DNA of 47,283 nt. Source: Bacteroidaceae bacterium (GTDB taxonomy: Bacteria > Bacteroidota > Bacteroidia > Bacteroidales > Bacteroidaceae). The DNA is taken from NCBI GenBank assembly GCA_017470525.1, contig JAFUYM010000058.1:1-47283 (forward strand), written 5' to 3'. Shown piece after piece: positions 15,160 through 27,264 of this stretch (positions are counted from its first letter, which is position 1; every line of letters begins with the position of its first letter). The notes below the pieces were generated by a model. It did no database searches and was not told where the DNA came from. It saw nothing but the letters and a program-made list of their open reading frames with translations. The position numbers and the translations under genes are program-made.

Positions 15160-15600
15160 ATGGCTAAAGAAGTTGCTGGATTAATCAAATTACAGATTAA
15201 GGGCGGTGCAGCAAATCCATCTCCTCCAGTAGGTCCCGCATTGGGTTCTAAGGGAATCAACATCATGGATTTCTGTAAAGCATTCAACGCCAGAACTCAG
15301 GATAAGGCAGGTAAAGTTCTTCCTGTCGTTATCACTTACTATGCTGATAAGTCATACGATTTCGTTGTCAAGACTCCACCTGCTGCTATCCAGTTGATGG
15401 AGGCTGCCAAGGTGAAGAAGGGTTCTGCTGAACCTAACCGTAAGAAGGTTGCCGAGGTGACATGGGATCAGATTCGTACTATCGCAGAGGATAAGATGCC
15501 TGATTTGAATTGCTTTACAATTGAGTCTGCAATGTCTATGATTGCAGGTACAGCAAGAAGTATGGGTATTAAAGTTAAAGGAGAATTCCCTGGTAAATAA
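15160..15600 (+). CDS. rplK: 50S ribosomal protein L11
   Basis: L11 forms the base of the GTPase-associated stalk on 23S rRNA and is needed for factor-dependent steps. The 146-residue protein shows [20 protein letters not shown] near the start, the conserved proline-rich signature, and the RNA-binding C-terminal domain with a conserved [11 protein letters not shown] motif. It is followed 16 bp later by rplA. Confidence 0.98.
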   Translation: MAKEVAGLIKLQIKGGAANPSPPVGPALGSKGINIMDFCKAFNARTQDKAGKVLPVVITYYADKSYDFVVKTPPAAIQLMEAAKVKKGSAEPNRKKVAEVTWDQIRTIAEDKMPDLNCFTIESAMSMIAGTARSMGIKVKGEFPGK

Positions 15601-15616
15601 TTAAAAATTCAATCAA

Positions 15617-16309
15617 ATGAGTAAACTAACAAAAAATCAGAAAGCAGTTGCTGACAAGGTTGAAGCAGGGAAGGAATACACACTTGCCGAGGCATCACAA
15701 CTGGTGAAGGACATCACTTTCACTAAGTTTGACGCTTCGCTTGACATTGATATCCGTCTTGGTGTTGACCCTCGTAAGGCAAACCAGATGGTTCGTGGTG
15801 TTGTGTCTCTCCCTAACGGTACGGGCAAGGAAGTTCGTGTTCTTGCGCTCGTTACTTCTGACCAAGTTGCTGCTGCCACAGAAGCGGGTGCTGACTACGT
15901 AGGTCTTGAAGAGTATATCGACAAGATTAAGGGTGGTTGGACTGACATTGATGTCATCATCACCATGCCTTCTTGCATGGGTAAGATTGGTGCGCTCGGT
16001 CGTGTTCTCGGTCCTCGCGGACTGATGCCAAACCCCAAGAGTGGTACAGTTACAATGGATGTTGCTAAGGCAATTCGCGAAGTGAAGCAGGGTAAGATTG
16101 ACTTTAAGGTTGACAAGACTGGTATCGTTCACGCATCTATTGGCAAGGTTTCGTTCTCTGCCGAGAAGATTGCTCAGAACGCTCAGGAGTTCATCAACAC
16201 AATCATCAAACTCAAGCCTGCTACTGCTAAGGGTACTTACATCAAGAGCATTTATCTTTCAAGTACTATGAGTAAGGGCGTCAAGGTTGACCCCAAGTCT
16301 GTTGAATAA
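15617..16309 (+). CDS. rplA: 50S ribosomal protein L1
   Basis: L1 binds the mobile L1 stalk of 23S rRNA and helps release tRNA from the E site; in other bacteria it also represses its own operon. The 230-residue protein has [18 protein letters not shown] near 35-52, [20 protein letters not shown] near 120-139 and the signature [11 protein letters not shown]. It follows rplK by 16 bp and is followed by rplJ. Confidence 0.98.
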   Translation: MSKLTKNQKAVADKVEAGKEYTLAEASQLVKDITFTKFDASLDIDIRLGVDPRKANQMVRGVVSLPNGTGKEVRVLALVTSDQVAAATEAGADYVGLEEYIDKIKGGWTDIDVIITMPSCMGKIGALGRVLGPRGLMPNPKSGTVTMDVAKAIREVKQGKIDFKVDKTGIVHASIGKVSFSAEKIAQNAQEFINTIIKLKPATAKGTYIKSIYLSSTMSKGVKVDPKSVE

Positions 16310-16327
16310 TAAATAAGATTCAGAATC

Positions 16328-16852
16328 ATGAAGAAAGAAGATAAAGCTTTGGTTATTGATAGTCTTGTTGAACAACTTAACAACTATCCACATTTCTACG
16401 TAGTAGATGTAACTGCTCTTAACTCTCAGACTACAAGCGACCTTCGTCGTGCATGTTTCAAGAATGAAATCAAGCTTCAGGTTGTAAAGAACACTCTTTT
16501 CATCAAAGCGCTTGAGAAGGTGGGTAAAGAGGATTTTGAGGCACTCAAACCGATCCTCAAGAATACCACTGGTATCATGTTCTGTCAGGTTGCCAATCAG
16601 CCTGCAAAACTGATTAAGTCATTCGGCAAGACTCATGGCGACATGCCTGCACTTAAGGGTGCATATGCTGAAGAAAGCGTTTACATTGGCGCAAATCAAC
16701 TCGAAGCACTCGCATCTATCAAGAGTAAGAACGAACTCATCGCTGATGTTATTTCTATGCTCGAAGGTCCTGTTAACAGTGTACTTTCAGCACTTGACGG
16801 AGGTGCAACTATCCATGGTTTGCTTGATGCAATCGAGAAGAAGGGTGAATAA
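16328..16852 (+). CDS. rplJ: 50S ribosomal protein L10
   Basis: L10 anchors the L7/L12 dimers to the ribosome. The 174-residue protein starts MKKEDKALVIDSLVEQL, with LRRACFKNEIKLQVVKNTL in the RNA-binding domain and a C-terminal helix for L12 binding. The 114-bp gap to rplL has an imperfect stem-loop (about 16879-16918) and an A-rich stretch, and may help set the higher yield of L12. Confidence 0.97.
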   Translation: MKKEDKALVIDSLVEQLNNYPHFYVVDVTALNSQTTSDLRRACFKNEIKLQVVKNTLFIKALEKVGKEDFEALKPILKNTTGIMFCQVANQPAKLIKSFGKTHGDMPALKGAYAEESVYIGANQLEALASIKSKNELIADVISMLEGPVNSVLSALDGGATIHGLLDAIEKKGE

Positions 16853-16966
16853 CCCTTATCCTGTCGAAAGCCTGTAAACAATAAACTTTCATCAAATCTT
16901 GCAGGTTTCCTTCAGAATAAAAATAAAAACAAAAATAATAATAACACATAAAAAACATTTAAGAAA

Positions 16967-17344
16967 ATGGCAGATGTTAAAGCTATCGCTGAAGAGTTGG
17001 TTAACTTGACAGTGAAAGAAGTAAGTGAACTTAAGACTATCCTCAAGGATGAGTACGGAATTGAGCCTGCTGCTGCAGCCGTTGCTGTTGCTGCTGGTCC
17101 TGCAGCCGAAGGTGCTGCTGCTGCTGAAGAGAAGACTTCATTCGACGTTGTTCTCAAGAGCGCAGGTGCTGCTAAGCTTCAGGTAGTTAAGGCTGCTAAG
17201 GAGGCTCTCGGCCTCGGTCTTAAGGAGGCTAAGGATCTTGTTGATGCTGCTCCAACTAACGTTAAGGAAGGCGTTGACAAGGCTACTGCTGAGGCAGTTA
17301 AGGCAGCCCTCGAGGCAGCCGGTGCTGAGGTAGAGATTAAGTAA
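16967..17344 (+). CDS. rplL: 50S ribosomal protein L7/L12
   Basis: L7/L12 is the multi-copy stalk protein that recruits elongation factors. The 125-residue protein has an N-terminal L10-binding helix pair (residues 1-32), an Ala-rich hinge (about 36-53) and the C-terminal domain starting [20 protein letters not shown] with the conserved [14 protein letters not shown]. It is followed by a strong hairpin with a U-tract that probably reduces transcription into rpoB. Confidence 0.98.
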   Translation: MADVKAIAEELVNLTVKEVSELKTILKDEYGIEPAAAAVAVAAGPAAEGAAAAEEKTSFDVVLKSAGAAKLQVVKAAKEALGLGLKEAKDLVDAAPTNVKEGVDKATAEAVKAALEAAGAEVEIK

Positions 17345-17365
17345 TTGATTACCTTAGATAACGAT

Positions 17366-17403
17366 GGTTAAGAATCCTCAGGTTGAGGGTTCTTAACCTT
17401 TTT
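17366..17403 (+). terminator. Attenuator-type terminator between rplL and rpoB
   Basis: A 15-bp stem (17366-17380 with 17384-17398, one wobble) closes a 3-nt loop and is followed by TTTTT. It is the strongest intrinsic terminator in the operon. Since rpoB follows in the same direction, partial read-through is expected. Confidence 0.8.
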
Positions 17404-17437
17404 GTGTCTTTTAGGGCGGTGCCCATTCCTTTTTAAA

Positions 17438-17478
17438 GATTCTATGGGATGATAGATTTCACAGGTCTCCATAGAATC
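17438..17478 (+). promoter_or_regulatory. Second hairpin in the rpoB leader
   Basis: A perfect 10-bp stem (17438-17447 with 17469-17478) encloses a 21-nt loop 88 bp before the rpoB start. It may be a processing or regulatory site for the rpoBC message. Confidence 0.5.
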
Positions 17479-17565
17479 GAAAAGATTTTGTAGGCGTTCC
17501 AGTTTCTTGGATTGACTATATTTCTACCCAATAACTCTGAATTCTAATTCAAACAAATATACAAG

Positions 17566-20500
17566 ATGTCTCAAATCATCAACAACCGAGTAAACTTTGC
17601 CACCGTAAAGAACCCGATGCCTTATCCTGACTTCTTGGACGTGCAACTCAAGTCGTTCAGGGATTTTCTTCAGTTGGACACTCCACCTGAGAAACGTAAG
17701 AAGGATGGTCTTTATAAGGTTTTTGCAGAGAATTTCCCCATCGCAGATACTCGCAATAATTTTGTGCTTGAGTTCTTGGACTACTATATTGATGCTCCAC
17801 GTTATTCCATCGAGGAGTGTCTGGAACGTGGTCTTACCTATAGTGTTCCATTGAAGGCTAAACTCAAGTTGTATTGCTCAGACCCAGACCATGAGGATTT
17901 CGACACCGTCATTCAAGATGTATTCTTGGGTTCGATTCCTTATATGACAGACAACGGAACGTTCGTCATCAATGGTGCCGAACGTGTCGTCGTGTCTCAG
18001 TTGCACCGTTCACCTGGCGTGTTCTTTGGTTCAAGCGTACATGCTAACGGTACACCCCTTTTCTCTGCTCGTATCATCCCATTCAAGGGTTCATGGATAG
18101 AGTTTGCCACTGACATCAACAATGTGATGTACGCATACATCGACCGTAAGAAGAAGTTGCCTGTAACGACGCTGCTTCGTGCTATTGGATTTGAGAATGA
18201 CAAGGATATTCTTGACATCTTTAATTTGTCTGATGAGATTAAGGTGACCGAGGCAAATCTGAAGAAGGCAAAAGGTCGTAAACTTGCTGCTCGTATTCTC
18301 CAGTCTTGGAATGAGGACTTTGTGGATGAAGATACTGGTGAAGTTGTTTCTATTGAGCGTAACGAAATTGTGGTTGACCGTGATAGTGTTATCACTGATG
18401 ATGTGATAGAGAAGATTGTTGATTCTGAAGTGGAGACGATTCTTGTGCAGCGTGAGGATGCCAATACCGCAGATTTCTCTATCATTTTCAACACTCTCCA
18501 GAAAGACCCAAGTAACTCGGAGAAGGAGGCCATCACATACGTTTATCGTCAGTTGCGTAATGCCGACCCTGCTGATGATGCTTCTGCCCGTGAAGTTATC
18601 AATGGTTTGTTCTTCTCAGACAAACGTTATGACCTTGGTGATGTAGGTCGCTATCGTATCAATAGAAAGTTGAACCTTTCGATTGACCCGGAGACTCGTG
18701 TTTTGACAAAGGAAGACATCATCGAGATTATCAAGTATCTTGTTGAGTTGGCAAACTCAAAAGCAGTGGTGGATGATATTGACCACCTCTCTAACCGTCG
18801 TGTGCGCACAGTGGGCGAACAACTTTCTAATCAGTTTGCCAGCGGTCTTGCTCGTATGAGCCGCACCATCCGTGAGCGCATGAATGTGCGTGACAATGAG
18901 GTGTTCTCTCCAACAGACCTGATTAACGCAAAGACGATTTCCAGCGTTATCAACTCTTTCTTTGGAACCAACCCTCTGTCTCAGTTCATGGACCAGACCA
19001 ACCCACTTGCCGAGGTGACTCACAAGCGTCGTCTTTCAGCCTTGGGTCCTGGCGGTCTTTCTCGTGAACGTGCAGGTTTCGAGGTTCGTGACGTACACTA
19101 TACTCACTACGGTCGTCTGTGTCCTATCGAATCTCCTGAAGGTCCTAACATCGGTCTGATTTCTTCTCTTTGTGTCTATGCAAAGATTAATAACCTCGGC
19201 TTCATCGAAACGCCTTACCGTAAGGTGATTGATGGTGTTGCCGACATCAATAATGACCACATCGTATATCTCTCTGCCGAAGAGGAAGAGAACAAGATCA
19301 TCGGTCAGGGTAATGCACCTCTGAAAGATGATGGTCACTTCATCCGCAAGGTCGTGAAGTGTCGTCAGGATGCCGACTATCCGGTTGTTCCCCCATCTGA
19401 GGTGGACTACATGGACGTGGCTCCACAGCAGATTGCATCTATCGCCGCAGCACTCATCCCATTCTTGGAGCACGACGATGCTCACCGTGCCCTCATGGGT
19501 TCGAACATGATGCGTCAGGCAGTTCCATTGATTCGTACTGAGGCTCCTATCGTAGGTACTGGTATTGAGAAGCAGGTGTGTGAGGATTCACGTACCATGA
19601 TTGTTGCTGAAGGTGATGGTGTAGTTGAATATGTGGATGCAACAACCATTCGTATTCTTTATAACCGCACGGAGGAAGAAGAGTTTGTTAGTTTCGAACC
19701 TGCACTTAAAGAGTACAAGATTCCGAAGTTCCGTCGTACCAACCAGAACATGACCATCGACCTTCGTCCGATTTGCGACCGTGGTCAGCATGTGAAGAAA
19801 GGTGACATTCTCACCGAAGGTTATGCTACAGAAGCAGGAGAATTGGCTCTTGGTCGTAACCTTCTTGTGGCATACATGCCTTGGAAGGGTTACAACTATG
19901 AGGATGCTATTGTGCTGAATGAACGTGTTGTTCGTGAAGACCTTCTCACTTCTGTGCATGTGGACGAATATTCACTTGAGGTCCGTGAAACCAAACGTGG
20001 TGTGGAGGAACTCACTGCCGATATTCCAAATGTCAGTGAAGATGCAACCAAAGACCTTGACGAGAACGGTATTGTTCGTGTCGGTGCCCGTATCGAACCT
20101 GGTGACATCCTCATTGGTAAGATTACCCCTAAGGGTGAGTCTGACCCAACCCCAGAAGAGAAGTTGCTTCGTGCCATCTTCGGTGATAAGGCTGGAGATG
20201 TGAAGGATGCTTCTCTCAAGGCTACTCCATCCCTTGCAGGTGTTGTGATTGACAAGAAACTCTTCTCTAAAGCCATCAAGACTCGTGCTTCGAAGGCTGA
20301 GGACAAAAAGATTCTGCCAAAGTATGATCAGGAGTATCAGGATAAGATGGATGGTCTCAAGGAAATCCTTATTGACAAGATTCTTGAATTGACTGATGGC
20401 AAGAAGTCTAAGGGCGTGAAAGATTATATGGGTGCTGATATCATCCCTGTTGGTGCTAAGTTCATTGCAGGCGCCCTCCATAATATTGACTATACAGCAG

Positions 20501-21375
20501 TTCAGTTGACTGGTTGGACAAAGGATGAACACACCAATGAACTCATCCGTCAGTTGGTCATCAACTACCTCAAGCAGTACAAGATATTGGCTGCAGAACT
20601 GCATCGCAAGAAGTTCGCTCTCACGATTGGTGACGAACTCCCGTCAGGTATTATTCAGATGGCGAAGGTTTACATTGCTAAGAAGCGTAAGATCGGTGTA
20701 GGTGATAAGATGGCAGGTCGCCACGGAAACAAGGGTATTGTTTCTAAGGTGGTTCGTCAGGAGGATATGCCATTCCTTGAGGACGGTACACCTGTTGATA
20801 TCGTGCTCAACCCGCTGGGTGTGCCTTCACGAATGAACATCGGTCAGATTTTCGAGACTGTGCTTGGCGCTGCTGGAAAGAAACTCGGCGTGAAGTTTGC
20901 TACCCCGATTTTCGATGGTGCCCGTCTGGAAGACCTCTGTGAATGGACAGACAAGGCAGGACTTCCTCGCTATGGTCGTACTTACCTCTACAATGGTGAA
21001 ACAGGTCTCCGCTTCGACCAGCCAGCCACTGTGGGTGTGACTTACATGCTCAAACTTGGTCACATGGTTGAAGACAAGATGCATGCCCGTTCCATTGGTC
21101 CGTACTCTCTCATCACGCAGCAGCCACTTGGTGGTAAGGCACAGTTCGGTGGTCAGCGTTTCGGAGAAATGGAGGTTTGGGCACTCGAGGCATTCGGTGC
21201 ATCCCATGTTCTTCAGGAGATTCTTACGATTAAGTCAGATGATGTCAATGGCCGCAGCAAGGCATACGAAGCCATCGTCAAGGGTGACCCAATGCCAACT
21301 CCAGGCATTCCAGAGTCTCTCAACGTGCTGCTCCACGAACTTCGTGGTCTCGGTCTTAGCATCTCATTGGATTAA
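17566..21375 (+). CDS. rpoB: RNA polymerase beta subunit
   Basis: The beta subunit forms one side of the polymerase cleft and contains the rifampicin pocket. At 1269 residues it has the usual Bacteroidetes length. Visible signatures are [17 protein letters not shown] and [14 protein letters not shown] in the rifampicin region (about residues 465-505), [17 protein letters not shown] near 1045-1061, and the C-terminal [20 protein letters not shown]. In the rifampicin region the common sensitive-type residues (DQ, H, R, S) appear intact. It is followed by rpoC after a spacer with two 16-bp tandem repeats. Confidence 0.99.
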   Translation: MSQIINNRVNFATVKNPMPYPDFLDVQLKSFRDFLQLDTPPEKRKKDGLYKVFAENFPIADTRNNFVLEFLDYYIDAPRYSIEECLERGLTYSVPLKAKLKLYCSDPDHEDFDTVIQDVFLGSIPYMTDNGTFVINGAERVVVSQLHRSPGVFFGSSVHANGTPLFSARIIPFKGSWIEFATDINNVMYAYIDRKKKLPVTTLLRAIGFENDKDILDIFNLSDEIKVTEANLKKAKGRKLAARILQSWNEDFVDEDTGEVVSIERNEIVVDRDSVITDDVIEKIVDSEVETILVQREDANTADFSIIFNTLQKDPSNSEKEAITYVYRQLRNADPADDASAREVINGLFFSDKRYDLGDVGRYRINRKLNLSIDPETRVLTKEDIIEIIKYLVELANSKAVVDDIDHLSNRRVRTVGEQLSNQFASGLARMSRTIRERMNVRDNEVFSPTDLINAKTISSVINSFFGTNPLSQFMDQTNPLAEVTHKRRLSALGPGGLSRERAGFEVRDVHYTHYGRLCPIESPEGPNIGLISSLCVYAKINNLGFIETPYRKVIDGVADINNDHIVYLSAEEEENKIIGQGNAPLKDDGHFIRKVVKCRQDADYPVVPPSEVDYMDVAPQQIASIAAALIPFLEHDDAHRALMGSNMMRQAVPLIRTEAPIVGTGIEKQVCEDSRTMIVAEGDGVVEYVDATTIRILYNRTEEEEFVSFEPALKEYKIPKFRRTNQNMTIDLRPICDRGQHVKKGDILTEGYATEAGELALGRNLLVAYMPWKGYNYEDAIVLNERVVREDLLTSVHVDEYSLEVRETKRGVEELTADIPNVSEDATKDLDENGIVRVGARIEPGDILIGKITPKGESDPTPEEKLLRAIFGDKAGDVKDASLKATPSLAGVVIDKKLFSKAIKTRASKAEDKKILPKYDQEYQDKMDGLKEILIDKILELTDGKKSKGVKDYMGADIIPVGAKFIAGALHNIDYTAVQLTGWTKDEHTNELIRQLVINYLKQYKILAAELHRKKFALTIGDELPSGIIQMAKVYIAKKRKIGVGDKMAGRHGNKGIVSKVVRQEDMPFLEDGTPVDIVLNPLGVPSRMNIGQIFETVLGAAGKKLGVKFATPIFDGARLEDLCEWTDKAGLPRYGRTYLYNGETGLRFDQPATVGVTYMLKLGHMVEDKMHARSIGPYSLITQQPLGGKAQFGGQRFGEMEVWALEAFGASHVLQEILTIKSDDVNGRSKAYEAIVKGDPMPTPGIPESLNVLLHELRGLGLSISLD

Positions 21376-21413
21376 TATAAGGTTAGGAGGTTATTAGGGT
21401 TTAAGGTTGAAAA

Positions 21414-21445
21414 GACCTCAGAACCTCAAGACCTCAGAACCTCAA
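21414..21445 (+). repeat. Two 16-bp tandem repeats in the rpoB-rpoC spacer
   Basis: The units at 21414-21429 and 21430-21445 (GACCTCAGAACCTCAA) are identical. AGGTT-type sequence just upstream (about 21380-21408) could pair with them. Confidence 0.7.
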
Positions 21446-21460
21446 AAACACCTATATAAC

Positions 21461-24400
21461 ATGGCTTTTAAGAAAGAAACAAAGGTTAAAAATAATTTCA
21501 CCAAAATCACCATCAGTCTTGCTTCTCCTGAGGAAATTCTTGAGAACAGTTGTGGTGAGGTATTGAAGCCTGAAACCATCAACTATCGCACATACAAGCC
21601 AGAGCGTGATGGTCTCTTCTGCGAACGTATCTTTGGTCCTACCAAGGACTACGAGTGCCATTGCGGCAAGTACAAGCGCATTCGCTACAAGGGTATTGTC
21701 TGCGACCGATGCGGTGTTGAGGTGACAGAGAAGAAAGTGCGCCGTGAGCGTACTGGTCACATTGCTCTTGTTGTGCCTGTTGCCCACATTTGGTACTTCC
21801 GTTCATTGCCCAACAAGATTGGCTATCTGTTGGGACTTCCCACCAAAAAGTTGGATGCAGTCATCTATTATGAGCGTTACATCATCATTCAGGCAGGTGC
21901 TGCCGAGGATGAGGAGAGGAACATCATCAATGGTGAGTTGCTTTCTGAGGAAGAGTATTATGACGTGGTTGATAATCTCGACCCCAACAACGAACTTCTT
22001 CCCGATGATGACCCCAACAAGTTCATCGCCATGATGGGTGCGGAGGCTGTTGAGTATATGCTCAAGAAACTTGACCTCGACCACCTTGCCAACGAACTTC
22101 GTGCTGCTGCCGATAAGGATGGTTCCGTTCAGCGCAAGACCGAGGCGCTCAAGCGTCTGCAAGTGGTGGAGTCCTTCCGTGCCAGCAAAGGCAAGAGCCG
22201 TCCCGAGTGGATGATTATGCACAACATCCCCGTGACTCCTCCAGACCTCCGTCCGCTCGTTCCGCTGGATGGTGGACGTTTCGCTACATCTGACTTGAAT
22301 GACCTCTATCGTCGTGTCATCATCCGCAATAACCGTCTGAAGCGACTCATCGAAATCAAGGCTCCCGATGTGATTCTCCGTAACGAGAAGCGCATGCTTC
22401 AGGAAGCCGTTGACTCCCTCTTCGACAACTCTCGTAAGAGCAGTGCTGTGAAGAGCGAGAGCAACCGCCCCTTGAAGTCTCTCTCCGATGCCCTCAAGGG
22501 TAAGCAGGGACGTTTCCGTCAGAACCTCCTCGGTAAGCGTGTTGACTATTCTGCACGTTCCGTGATTGTCGTGGGTCCTGAACTCAATATGGGTGAGTGC
22601 GGTCTGCCCAAACTCATGGCTGCCGAACTTTACAAACCATTCGTGATTCGTAAACTCATTGAGCGCGGTATCGTCAAGACCGTCAAGTCTGCCAAGAAGA
22701 TCGTTGACCGTCGTGACCCCGTCGTTTGGGACATCCTCGAATACGTGATGAAGGGTCACCCCGTGCTTCTCAACCGTGCGCCTACACTGCACCGTCTGGG
22801 TATTCAGGCATTCCAGCCACGCATGATTGAAGGTAAGGCAATCCAACTCCACCCGCTCGCATGTACAGCGTTCAACGCCGACTTCGACGGTGACCAGATG
22901 GCAGTCCACCTTCCACTTTCCAATGAGGCAATCCTCGAGGCTCAACTCCTCATGCTTCAGTCTCACAACATCCTTTCACCAGCCAGTGGTGAGCCTATCA
23001 CGGTTCCTTCTCAGGATATGGTGCTCGGTCTCTACTATATCTCAAAGATTCGTCCAGGTGCCAAGGGTGAAGGCTTGACCTTCTATGGTCCAGAAGAAGC
23101 CATCATCGCCTACAACGAAGGTAAGGTGGATGTTCATGCACAAATCAAGTGCCTCGTGAAGGACATTGACGCAGAGGGCAACCCGATCAAGCATATCGTG
23201 GAGACCACCGTCGGTCGTATCATCATTAACGATGTGGTGCCAGAAGAGATTGGCTTCGTTAACGAAGTCATCGGTAAGAAGGCACTCAAGAAGGTCATCA
23301 CCCGTGTGATTAAGGGCGTGGGTATGGCACGTGCTTGTGAGTTCCTCGATGGTATCAAGAACCTCGGTTACCGCAAGGCATACGAGGGTGGTCTTTCTTT
23401 CGTGCTCGACGATATCATCATCCCAGCCGAGAAAGAGCAGATTGTACAGGATGGTCACGATGCCGTTGACCAAATCACGATGAACTACCAGATGGGTCTT
23501 ATCACCGACAAGGACCGCTACCAGCAGGTGGTGGAGACTTGGACCAAGGTGAATGACTCCCTCAAGAAGACCCTTATGAAGCAGATGACTGAGGCTGACC
23601 AAGGTTTCAACGCTGTCTTCATGATGCTCGACTCTGGAGCCCGTGGTTCTGCCGACCAGATTTCACAGTTGGCAGGTATGCGTGGTCTGATGGCTAAGCC
23701 TCAGAAGGCAGGTGCTTCCGACAATAATATCATCGAGAACCCAATCCTTTCTAACTTCAAGGAAGGTATGTCAGTGCTCGAATACTTCATCTCTACCCAC
23801 GGTGCCCGTAAGGGTCTTGCCGACACCGCCCTCAAAACTGCCGATGCAGGTTACTTGACCCGTCGTCTTGTCGATGTATCTCACGACGTGATTGTCAACG
23901 AGGAAGACTGCGGCACACTCCGTGGCTTGATTTGCACCGCCCTCAAGGATGGCGACCGTGTGGTTGCTTCTTTGGCAGAGCGCATCTTGGGTCGTGTGTC
24001 TGTTCACGACATCGTCAATCCACAAACCAACGAACTCATCGTTGCCAGCGGTGAAGAAATCACCGACCGTTTGGCTGCTGAAATCGAGGCATGTGGCATT
24101 GAGAGTGTCGAGATTCGCTCTGTCCTCACTTGCGAGAGCAAGAAGGGTGTCTGCATGAAGTGTTACGGACGTAACCTCGCCACCCAGCGCATGGTGCAGA
24201 AGGGTGAGGCTGTCGGTGTCATTGCTGCACAAGCCATTGGTGAGCCAGGTACACAGTTGACCCTTCGTACATTCCACGCTGGTGGTGTGGCAGGTAACGC
24301 TGCCGCCAATGCACAAATCAAGGCTAAGAATAAGTCTAAGATAGAAATCGACGAACTCCGTACCGTCGCACGTCCTACAGCAGAACATCCCGAGGGACAG

Positions 24401-25765
24401 GTTGTCGTAGGTCGTTTGGCAGAACTTCGTTTCGTCGATATCAATACAGGCATCATCCTTTCCACTGTGCCCGTTCCTTACGGTGCCAACCTCTATGCCA
24501 AGTCGGGCGACACCGTTGAGGCTGGTCAGGTTATCGCTGACTGGGACCCATTCAACTCTGTCATCGTCACCGAATTCGATGGTGTGGCTCAGTTCGAAGG
24601 TGTGAAAGAAGGTCTTACCTACCGCGTTGATGTCGATGAAACTACAGGACTTCGCGACCTCATCGTTACCGAAGCAAAAGACCGTGCTGCAGTGCCTTAC
24701 TGCCACATCCTCAATGCTCCTGACGGTGACCTGCTCCGTACCTATTCCTTCCCTATCAATGGTCACATCGTGGTGGAAGACGGGCAGAAACTCAAGGCTG
24801 GTGACATCCTCGTGAAGATTCCACGTTCTGTTGCCAAGGCTGGTGACATCACGGGTGGTCTTCCACGTGTGACCGAACTCTTTGAGGCACGTAACCCATC
24901 CAACCCTGCTGTTGTGGCAGAAATCGATGGTGAAGTGACGATGGGCAAGGTGAAGCGTGGTAACCGCGAAATCATTCTTACTTCTAAGGTGGGTGACGTG
25001 CGCAAGTACCTTGTGCCACTGTCGAAGCAAATCCTTGTGCAGGAGAACGACTATGTACGTGCCGGCACACCGCTTTCCGACGGTGCTATCACACCAGCCG
25101 ACATCCTCGCCATCAAGGGTCCTACCGCTGTGCAGGAGTACATCGTTAATCAAGTGCAGGACGTTTACCGTATGCAGGGTGTGTCTATCAACGACAAGCA
25201 TTTCGAAATTATCGTTCGTCAGATGATGCGCAAGGTGCGTATCGAAGACGCTGGCGACACCCGATTCCTCGAAGAAGGCATCGTTGATAAACTCGATTTC
25301 CTTGAGGAGAACGACCGCATTTGGGGCAAGAAGTTTGTCATCGATGCAGGTGACTCCGAGACCCTCGAACCTGGTATGATCATCACCGCCCGCAAACTCC
25401 GCGATGAGAACTCGATGTTGAAGCGTCGTGACCTCAAACTCGTGCAGACACGTGATGCTATCCCTGCCACCTCCGTGCAGATTCTGCAAGGTATCACCCG
25501 TGCAGGTCTCGGTTCCAAGAGTTTCATGTCTTCTGCATCATTCCAGGAGACCACGAAGGTGCTCAACGAGGCAGCCATCTGCGGCAAGAGCGACTCGCTC
25601 GAAGGCATGAAGGAGAACGTGATTTCTGGTCACCTCATCCCAGCCGGTACAGGTATGCGCGACTTCGAGAAGATTATCGTCGGCGCCAAGGAAGACTTCC
25701 AAACCGTCGAGCGTCGTCCATTCGATGCCGACATGGTATTCTCCTCGTTCGACAACGACTTCTAA
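21461..25765 (+). CDS. rpoC: RNA polymerase beta' subunit
   Basis: The beta' subunit carries the catalytic magnesium site of RNA polymerase. The protein is 1434 residues from the ATG at 21461; the 18 in-frame codons before it are the repeat spacer. Key motifs are the N-terminal zinc site [34 protein letters not shown], the catalytic [14 protein letters not shown], the bridge/trigger region with MRGLMAKPQ, and the second zinc cluster [13 protein letters not shown]. Near the C-terminus [16 protein letters not shown] is typical. It is followed 29 bp later by a strong terminator. Confidence 0.99.
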   Translation: MAFKKETKVKNNFTKITISLASPEEILENSCGEVLKPETINYRTYKPERDGLFCERIFGPTKDYECHCGKYKRIRYKGIVCDRCGVEVTEKKVRRERTGHIALVVPVAHIWYFRSLPNKIGYLLGLPTKKLDAVIYYERYIIIQAGAAEDEERNIINGELLSEEEYYDVVDNLDPNNELLPDDDPNKFIAMMGAEAVEYMLKKLDLDHLANELRAAADKDGSVQRKTEALKRLQVVESFRASKGKSRPEWMIMHNIPVTPPDLRPLVPLDGGRFATSDLNDLYRRVIIRNNRLKRLIEIKAPDVILRNEKRMLQEAVDSLFDNSRKSSAVKSESNRPLKSLSDALKGKQGRFRQNLLGKRVDYSARSVIVVGPELNMGECGLPKLMAAELYKPFVIRKLIERGIVKTVKSAKKIVDRRDPVVWDILEYVMKGHPVLLNRAPTLHRLGIQAFQPRMIEGKAIQLHPLACTAFNADFDGDQMAVHLPLSNEAILEAQLLMLQSHNILSPASGEPITVPSQDMVLGLYYISKIRPGAKGEGLTFYGPEEAIIAYNEGKVDVHAQIKCLVKDIDAEGNPIKHIVETTVGRIIINDVVPEEIGFVNEVIGKKALKKVITRVIKGVGMARACEFLDGIKNLGYRKAYEGGLSFVLDDIIIPAEKEQIVQDGHDAVDQITMNYQMGLITDKDRYQQVVETWTKVNDSLKKTLMKQMTEADQGFNAVFMMLDSGARGSADQISQLAGMRGLMAKPQKAGASDNNIIENPILSNFKEGMSVLEYFISTHGARKGLADTALKTADAGYLTRRLVDVSHDVIVNEEDCGTLRGLICTALKDGDRVVASLAERILGRVSVHDIVNPQTNELIVASGEEITDRLAAEIEACGIESVEIRSVLTCESKKGVCMKCYGRNLATQRMVQKGEAVGVIAAQAIGEPGTQLTLRTFHAGGVAGNAAANAQIKAKNKSKIEIDELRTVARPTAEHPEGQVVVGRLAELRFVDINTGIILSTVPVPYGANLYAKSGDTVEAGQVIADWDPFNSVIVTEFDGVAQFEGVKEGLTYRVDVDETTGLRDLIVTEAKDRAAVPYCHILNAPDGDLLRTYSFPINGHIVVEDGQKLKAGDILVKIPRSVAKAGDITGGLPRVTELFEARNPSNPAVVAEIDGEVTMGKVKRGNREIILTSKVGDVRKYLVPLSKQILVQENDYVRAGTPLSDGAITPADILAIKGPTAVQEYIVNQVQDVYRMQGVSINDKHFEIIVRQMMRKVRIEDAGDTRFLEEGIVDKLDFLEENDRIWGKKFVIDAGDSETLEPGMIITARKLRDENSMLKRRDLKLVQTRDAIPATSVQILQGITRAGLGSKSFMSSASFQETTKVLNEAAICGKSDSLEGMKENVISGHLIPAGTGMRDFEKIIVGAKEDFQTVERRPFDADMVFSSFDNDF

Positions 25766-25794
25766 ACGCTCAATTTACATAGTGATAAACGATT

Positions 25795-25831
25795 GGGGCA
25801 GGCTCATCATCTGTTGAGCCTGCCCCTTTTT
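25795..25831 (+). terminator. rho-independent terminator of rpoBC
   Basis: A perfect 12-bp GC-rich stem (25795-25806 with 25815-25826), an 8-nt loop and a T-run end the rpoB-rpoC transcript. Confidence 0.93.
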
Positions 25832-25873
25832 ATATAACTGTCCCCCAAACGTAAGACAATATAATATATAACG

Positions 25874-25904
25874 AGGGCTGACTTCTGTTGCGGAGGTCAG
25901 CCCT
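25874..25904. terminator. Stem-loop at the rpoC / ATPase junction
   Basis: A 12-bp stem (25874-25885 with 25893-25904, one wobble) and a 7-nt loop lie 3' of the convergent ATPase gene. The U-tract is weak on both strands. It marks the boundary between the core operon and accessory DNA. Confidence 0.6.
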
Positions 25905-25954
25905 TGTTGTAACCATTCAAAGAAAACGACGATGGAACCTAAAGGAGAACACCC

Positions 25955-27076
25955 TCACATCCTCCGCAACCATATAGCCATGAACTTATCGTAGAGTTCA
26001 TAGATGCCTTGATAGTGAGTGATCATTTGCTTATTCAGAAGAATGGATGCCGACTTCTGCACACTGCTGGCAGAAGGCAGGTGATGGCGTTTCAAGAATG
26101 GAGAGCCCGTAATCTGGCTTGCCTTTCCTTCTTTACTGATAGCAATGAAGAGGTCACGCTGCTTGACGGTGAGTTGGAAAAGAGTGTCCTTGTATGCCTC
26201 CTCGTTCTGATTGACAATTTGGGTTTCAGCCTTGTCGATGTCAGCAAGTGAAACGACATGCCCTTGAGGAGTGATGGCGAAGAGTTGGTTGAGCATTTTC
26301 TGGATGTACCATGTAGTACCATCAAAACGTTCATAAATAGCACGAACCACACCATCCTCTATGTCTTTCCCATAGTTCTGAAAGTGTTCCTTGGCAAAAA
26401 CCTCATATTTGTCAACTGCCACAGGTTTCAGAAACATCAACGACACACTCTGGTAGAACGGACGGGCAGGAGAAGAAAACATCTCGCTCATCATGCTTTG
26501 CTGCGAACCAGAAAAGACAAAGACCGCATTGCGGCATTGCTGCACGTATGTACGGAGCATCGCCTCCACATTTACCTCGGGATATTGCGAAATGGTTTGG
26601 AATTCATCAATTGCCACGATACACGTTTTTTCAGCCGACTGAAGATAGTTGAAAATCTCATCTAACGTAAATGTTGGGGATTTGATGTCACCGATACTGA
26701 TATTCCAACTTGCGTTGCCTTGTCCATCAAAAGAAATGCCCGTGCGCAGGGAGGTAACCACCTGCAAGAACCTGTCAACAGCAGCCTGTCCTTTAGGTTT
26801 CAGTTTTCTCACGATGCCATGTCCCAATTGATACACCATATCCTGTAAAGACTTTGTGGCATAGATGTCAATTAGAAACGTGTAATAATGCTCACTCAAC
26901 CGAGGATTGGCAAAACAATGGTGAATCAGCCCCGTCTTTCCCATACGGCGAGGAGAAATCAGTGCCGTATGATTCCCATTCACAAGCAAAGACATCAGTT
27001 GCTCTGTTTCCGTTTCACGGTCACAGAAGTATTTTGGAGCCTCATACCCATAGGTGATAAATGGATTTTCTAACAT
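25955..27076 (-). CDS. AAA family ATPase of the archaeal-type ATPase_2 class
   Basis: This is a 373-residue STAND-like P-loop ATPase from the ATG at 27076; an upstream ATG at 27091 is also possible. The N-terminus reads NPFITYGYEAPKYFCDRETE, typical of the class. Walker A is SPRRMGKTGL (about residues 41-50), Walker B is IVAIDEFQTI (about 153-162), and FSGSQQSMM is a sensor-1-like motif. The last 100 residues look like a winged helix (LTVKQRDLFIAISKEG, SSVQKSASILLNK). Such proteins are common in Bacteroidetes and their job is mostly unknown; defence or regulatory roles have been suggested for relatives. It has its own good promoter. It is next to a restriction system, but nothing in the sequence ties them together. 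Confidence 0.85.
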   Translation of the reverse strand: MLENPFITYGYEAPKYFCDRETETEQLMSLLVNGNHTALISPRRMGKTGLIHHCFANPRLSEHYYTFLIDIYATKSLQDMVYQLGHGIVRKLKPKGQAAVDRFLQVVTSLRTGISFDGQGNASWNISIGDIKSPTFTLDEIFNYLQSAEKTCIVAIDEFQTISQYPEVNVEAMLRTYVQQCRNAVFVFSGSQQSMMSEMFSSPARPFYQSVSLMFLKPVAVDKYEVFAKEHFQNYGKDIEDGVVRAIYERFDGTTWYIQKMLNQLFAITPQGHVVSLADIDKAETQIVNQNEEAYKDTLFQLTVKQRDLFIAISKEGKASQITGSPFLKRHHLPSASSVQKSASILLNKQMITHYQGIYELYDKFMAIWLRRM

Positions 27077-27106
27077 GATTTCAGCGTTCAAACGTTATTT
27101 TCGCCA

Positions 27107-27138
27107 CAAAAGTACCGCTTTTTCCACAATCCAACAAA
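27107..27138 (-). promoter_or_regulatory. Promoter of the AAA ATPase gene
   Basis: On the minus strand TTTG (27135-27138), a 20-bp spacer and TACTTTTG (27107-27114) form a complete Bacteroidetes promoter about 30 bp before the start codon. Confidence 0.75.
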
Positions 27139-27182
27139 CTTTTATCTAAAAAAGATAATCCTTTTAGGATGATTTGTTAGAT

Positions 27183-27202
27183 GTAGGCAAAACAATGCCT
27201 AC
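27183..27202. other. Small stem-loop in the ATPase/TRD spacer
   Basis: A 7-bp stem (27183-27189 with 27196-27202) with a 6-nt loop lies in an A/T-rich spacer beside two shorter palindromes (about 27148-27173). Confidence 0.5.
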
Positions 27203-27264
27203 GAACCACACTGATAATGAAGCATCAGGGAGTAGATGAAGGCACGTTCAGCAAAGTAATGATA

